Shown here in pieces: positions 5,375-7,622 of a stretch of DNA of 7,622 bases. Source of the DNA: Halieaceae bacterium (GTDB lineage Bacteria; Pseudomonadota; Gammaproteobacteria; Pseudomonadales; Halieaceae); contig QXYP01000046.1 of NCBI GenBank assembly GCA_009886815.1, forward strand, positions 1 through 7,622, read 5' to 3'. Each line of letters opens with the position of its first letter. Position 1 is the first letter of the stretch. Under the pieces are notes generated by a model. The model ran no database searches, was not told the DNA's origin, and was given only the letters and a program-made list of their open reading frames with translations. The translations under genes were made by a program, and so were the position numbers.

Positions 5375-7622
5375 ATGACGCGAAGTATCAAGCTACACCT
5401 TATTAGTGCGGTTTTGGTGACATTACTTGCTGCGTGCTCCGACGGCGACAACACCACCATCAACATTGAGGCACCACCGAGCAATGGTGGCGGTGACTCG
5501 GGCGGCGGTGACTCGGGCGGCGGTGACTCGGGGGGCGAAACCCCGGTGTCTTGTCCTGAAGGGACGTCTGAAGTCAGCGAAGGGCTGTGTGAATTGCCCG
5601 CTACCATCTCGACAGACTTGACGCTGTCGGCAGGGGTTCAATATTTGATGACGGATCGCGTGACCGTGGGTAACGGTAATGGTCAGTTGGAAAGTAACGG
5701 TGATGGCTCTTTGGCAGATGGCGCAGATGTTCAATCGGTGACATTGACGATTGAGGCCGGTGTTGAGGTTTTAGGAAAGTCGGGCACATTTGCCAATTTA
5801 CTCGTGACCCGGGGTAGCAAAATTCTGGCAGCGGGTACCGCAGAAGCGCCGATTATCTTTAGCTCCGACGATGAGGGCTATGACGGCTCCGGCGAATGGG
5901 GCGGTCTGATCATTCATGGCTATGCGCCGCACAATGAATGCGCGGAAGGGGCCAGTTACTGCGACATCGATGCTGAGGGCGAGTCGGGGTTTGCGGGGGG
6001 CTACGATCCGGCTGATAGCAGTGGTGTCCTGCGGTATGTGGTCGTTGCCGAGGGCGGTTATGAATTTTCTACCGGCAATGAGATCAACGGCATCTCGCTG
6101 GTTGGCGTGGGCCGGGGCACAGAAATGGACTACGTTCAGGTGCATGGCAACTCAGACGACGGTATCGAGTTTTATGGCGGCACGGTCAATCTGAAGCACG
6201 GTGTTTTCACCAACAACAACGATGACTCGGTTGATTGGGACGAGGGATATCAGGGCAACTTGCAGTACATTATTGTTAAGCAGGGTGCGTCCAAGGGAGA
6301 GGCCTTTGAGATGGATACCGAGGGGTCTTCCGATGGATTTCTCTCTAAGCCAACCCTTGCAAACGTGACGGTAGTGGCTGAAAAGGTAGCCGACCGAGCT
6401 GACTACAGCCTAAACTTTAAGAAGCGCTCGGGTGGTTTTTTCCACAACACGATCGTCACTGTGTCGCCTGATTCTGAAACCGCTCTGACCACCTGCGTCA
6501 ATGTTGACGGCTCGGGTTCACAGGCGCTGGTGGGTGAGGCGCTGGTTCTGAACAACTGGATTCAGGATTGTGCCTCGGGATCTGGCGATCGCGGCACCCT
6601 GGCAAACGTAGCGGGTTTGGATAACGGCACCATTGCGGCAGTAGCGGCACAGCTCGATGATAATTTCGCTTCTCAGGCATCTGCGGCGGTATTGTCCAAT
6701 ACGATCGATTGGGCGGCGGTTAACAGTGCCTACCCGGAATCGGTGGCAGACGCAGACTACCTAGATGCAACGGACTTTATTGGTGCGGTCAACCCCGATG
6801 GCAGCGATGTCTGGTGGGCTAACTGGACTATCGCAGGCAGCGTTGGTAATCCTAGCCTGCCCGAGGCGTCCTGTCCCTCAGGTACGGATGAACTGGAAGA
6901 CGGTCTATGCCTGCTGCCCCCCACTGTCTCGTCTGACCTGACGTTGACTGCGGGTGTGGACTACCTCATGGAAGGCCGGGTTACCGTCGGTAATGGTAAT
7001 GGCCAACTGGAGACCAATGGCGATGGGACGCTGGCCGATGGGTCTTCAGTCCGCAACGTTACTTTGACTATTGAGCCAGGGGTAAAAGTGCTGGGCAAAA
7101 CCGGTACCTTTGCTAACTTGGTGATCACCCGCGGCAGTAAGCTTATGGCGATGGGTACGCAATCGGCACCCATCGTATTTTCCTCCGATGATGAAGGCCT
7201 TGACGGATCCGGTGAATGGGGTGGGCTGATCATGCACGGCTATGCACTACACAACGAGTGTAGTGAGGGTGGCAGCTATTGCGATATCGACTCCGAGGGA
7301 GAATCAGGCTTTGCGGGTGGCTATGACCCGAACGACAGCAGCGGTGTACTGCGCTACGTGGTGGTCGCTGAAGGTGGCTACGAATTCTCTACCGGTAATG
7401 AAATCAACGGTATCTCTCTGGTAGCCGTGGGTAACGGTACGGAGATGGATTACATTCAGGTGCATGGCAACTCTGATGATGGCATTGAGTTTTATGGTGG
7501 CAACGTCAACGTTAAGCACGGCGTATTCACCAATAACAATGACGATTCAGTGGATTGGGATGAGGGTTATCAGGGCAACCTTCAGTACATTATTGTCAAG
7601 CAAGGCGCTTCAAAAGGTGAAG
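5375..7622 (+). CDS. Surface-type lipoprotein with tandem beta-helix-like modules, 3' end beyond the window
   Basis: The frame is open from the ATG to the window edge (749 full codons, no stop). The N-terminus is a lipoprotein signal: MTRSIK, a hydrophobic stretch, then the lipobox LAAC with lipidated C21. Serine at +2 predicts outer-membrane sorting. A (GGGDS)3 linker (38-52) leads to module 1 (60-499) and module 2 (from 500). The modules contain repeated short strands and turns such as VTLTIEAGVEVLG, GTFANLLVTRGSK, GSGEWGGLI, SGVLRYVVVAEGGYEF, DDGIEFYGG and NNDDSVDWDEG, which look like a right-handed parallel beta-helix with acidic loops. Cysteines pair up (60/72, 189/196, 374/399; 500/512 and 629/636 in module 2), suiting disulfides in an exported protein. 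I recall similar uncharacterised lipoproteins near TonB receptors in marine bacteria. Probable role: surface ligand capture for the receptor. An enzyme is possible, but no catalytic motif is seen. The ribosome-binding site is weak (GAG at 5361-5363). Confidence 0.88.
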   Translation, partial: MTRSIKLHLISAVLVTLLAACSDGDNTTINIEAPPSNGGGDSGGGDSGGGDSGGETPVSCPEGTSEVSEGLCELPATISTDLTLSAGVQYLMTDRVTVGNGNGQLESNGDGSLADGADVQSVTLTIEAGVEVLGKSGTFANLLVTRGSKILAAGTAEAPIIFSSDDEGYDGSGEWGGLIIHGYAPHNECAEGASYCDIDAEGESGFAGGYDPADSSGVLRYVVVAEGGYEFSTGNEINGISLVGVGRGTEMDYVQVHGNSDDGIEFYGGTVNLKHGVFTNNNDDSVDWDEGYQGNLQYIIVKQGASKGEAFEMDTEGSSDGFLSKPTLANVTVVAEKVADRADYSLNFKKRSGGFFHNTIVTVSPDSETALTTCVNVDGSGSQALVGEALVLNNWIQDCASGSGDRGTLANVAGLDNGTIAAVAAQLDDNFASQASAAVLSNTIDWAAVNSAYPESVADADYLDATDFIGAVNPDGSDVWWANWTIAGSVGNPSLPEASCPSGTDELEDGLCLLPPTVSSDLTLTAGVDYLMEGRVTVGNGNGQLETNGDGTLADGSSVRNVTLTIEPGVKVLGKTGTFANLVITRGSKLMAMGTQSAPIVFSSDDEGLDGSGEWGGLIMHGYALHNECSEGGSYCDIDSEGESGFAGGYDPNDSSGVLRYVVVAEGGYEFSTGNEINGISLVAVGNGTEMDYIQVHGNSDDGIEFYGGNVNVKHGVFTNNNDDSVDWDEGYQGNLQYIIVKQGASKGE
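5486..5530 (+). repeat. 15-bp tandem repeat coding a (GGGDS)3 linker
   Basis: Three consecutive 15-bp units, each coding Gly-Gly-Gly-Asp-Ser, start at 5486, 5501 and 5516. Units 2 and 3 are identical and unit 1 differs at one base. The repeat encodes a flexible tether between the lipid-anchored N-terminus and the first module, and could change length by slippage. Confidence 0.9.
5552..6871 (+). repeat. Lipoprotein module 1 (440 codons)
   Basis: It begins at C60 (CPEGTSEV) and ends just before the matching C500. The first 250 residues align with module 2 without gaps at about 83% identity. The last part (about 310-499), rich in asparagine, alanine and aspartate and including WWANWTIAG, has no visible counterpart because module 2 is cut by the window. 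Confidence 0.85.
6872..7622 (+). repeat. Lipoprotein module 2 (first 250 codons, cut by the window)
   Basis: It begins CPSGTDEL, exactly 1320 bp after the start of module 1, and matches it to the window edge without an insertion or deletion. The later half is nearly identical at protein level although many codons differ synonymously. Confidence 0.88.

Noticed and set aside
5486..5530. Short direct repeats as a possible CRISPR or regulatory repeat
   Set aside because: The units are adjacent, have no spacers, and keep the reading frame of a Gly-Gly-Gly-Asp-Ser linker.
5356..5734. Minus-strand frames rich in PPES or AARVTA repeats
   Set aside because: They are antisense shadows of the (GGGDS)3 linker of the lipoprotein gene.
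7046..7519. Several open frames on both strands at the right end
   Set aside because: All overlap module 2 of the lipoprotein, whose frame is conserved with module 1; the mirrored frames in module 1 arise the same way.

Overview
The window looks like chromosomal DNA from a marine-type gammaproteobacterium with medium GC content. The evidence is a short lysine-rich protein starting MSKGQD next to a small protein often labelled 'Fis family', a pairing I recall from marine gammaproteobacteria. A long TonB-dependent receptor and a surface-type lipoprotein also fit. The genus cannot be fixed from the sequence alone.

Layout. Positions 1-237 are mostly non-coding, with the possible start of a minus-strand gene leaving at the left edge. 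A 38-residue lysine-rich protein is encoded at 238-354 (-). It diverges from a 113-residue acidic protein at 677-1018 (+) across a 322-base intergenic stretch containing short direct repeats. An apparently intact IS6-type insertion sequence follows (about 1091-1866), with a 227-residue DDE transposase and imperfect terminal inverted repeats. A possible remnant of a minus-strand gene abuts its left end.

Right of the insertion sequence is a 274-base regulatory region. It holds six 7-bp units in exact 11-bp phase with A/T-rich 4-bp spacers (2015-2076), and a -10-like hexamer 10 bp after the last unit. This is the architecture of a multi-site PhoB (phosphate starvation) promoter. It drives a 1065-residue TonB-dependent receptor (2141-5338) and, 36 bp later with no terminator, a lipoprotein gene that runs off the right edge (5375-7622+). 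The lipoprotein has a clear lipobox, a (GGGDS)3 linker and a tandem duplication of a 440-residue module that looks like a parallel beta-helix.

How they fit together (inference): the receptor and lipoprotein probably form an outer-membrane capture and import pair, analogous in logic to SusC/SusD or BtuB/BtuG but with an unrelated lipoprotein. If the Pho-box reading is right, it is induced by phosphate limitation and its substrate is phosphate or a phosphorus-containing compound. This receptor-lipoprotein-Pho promoter combination is the most interesting system in the window.
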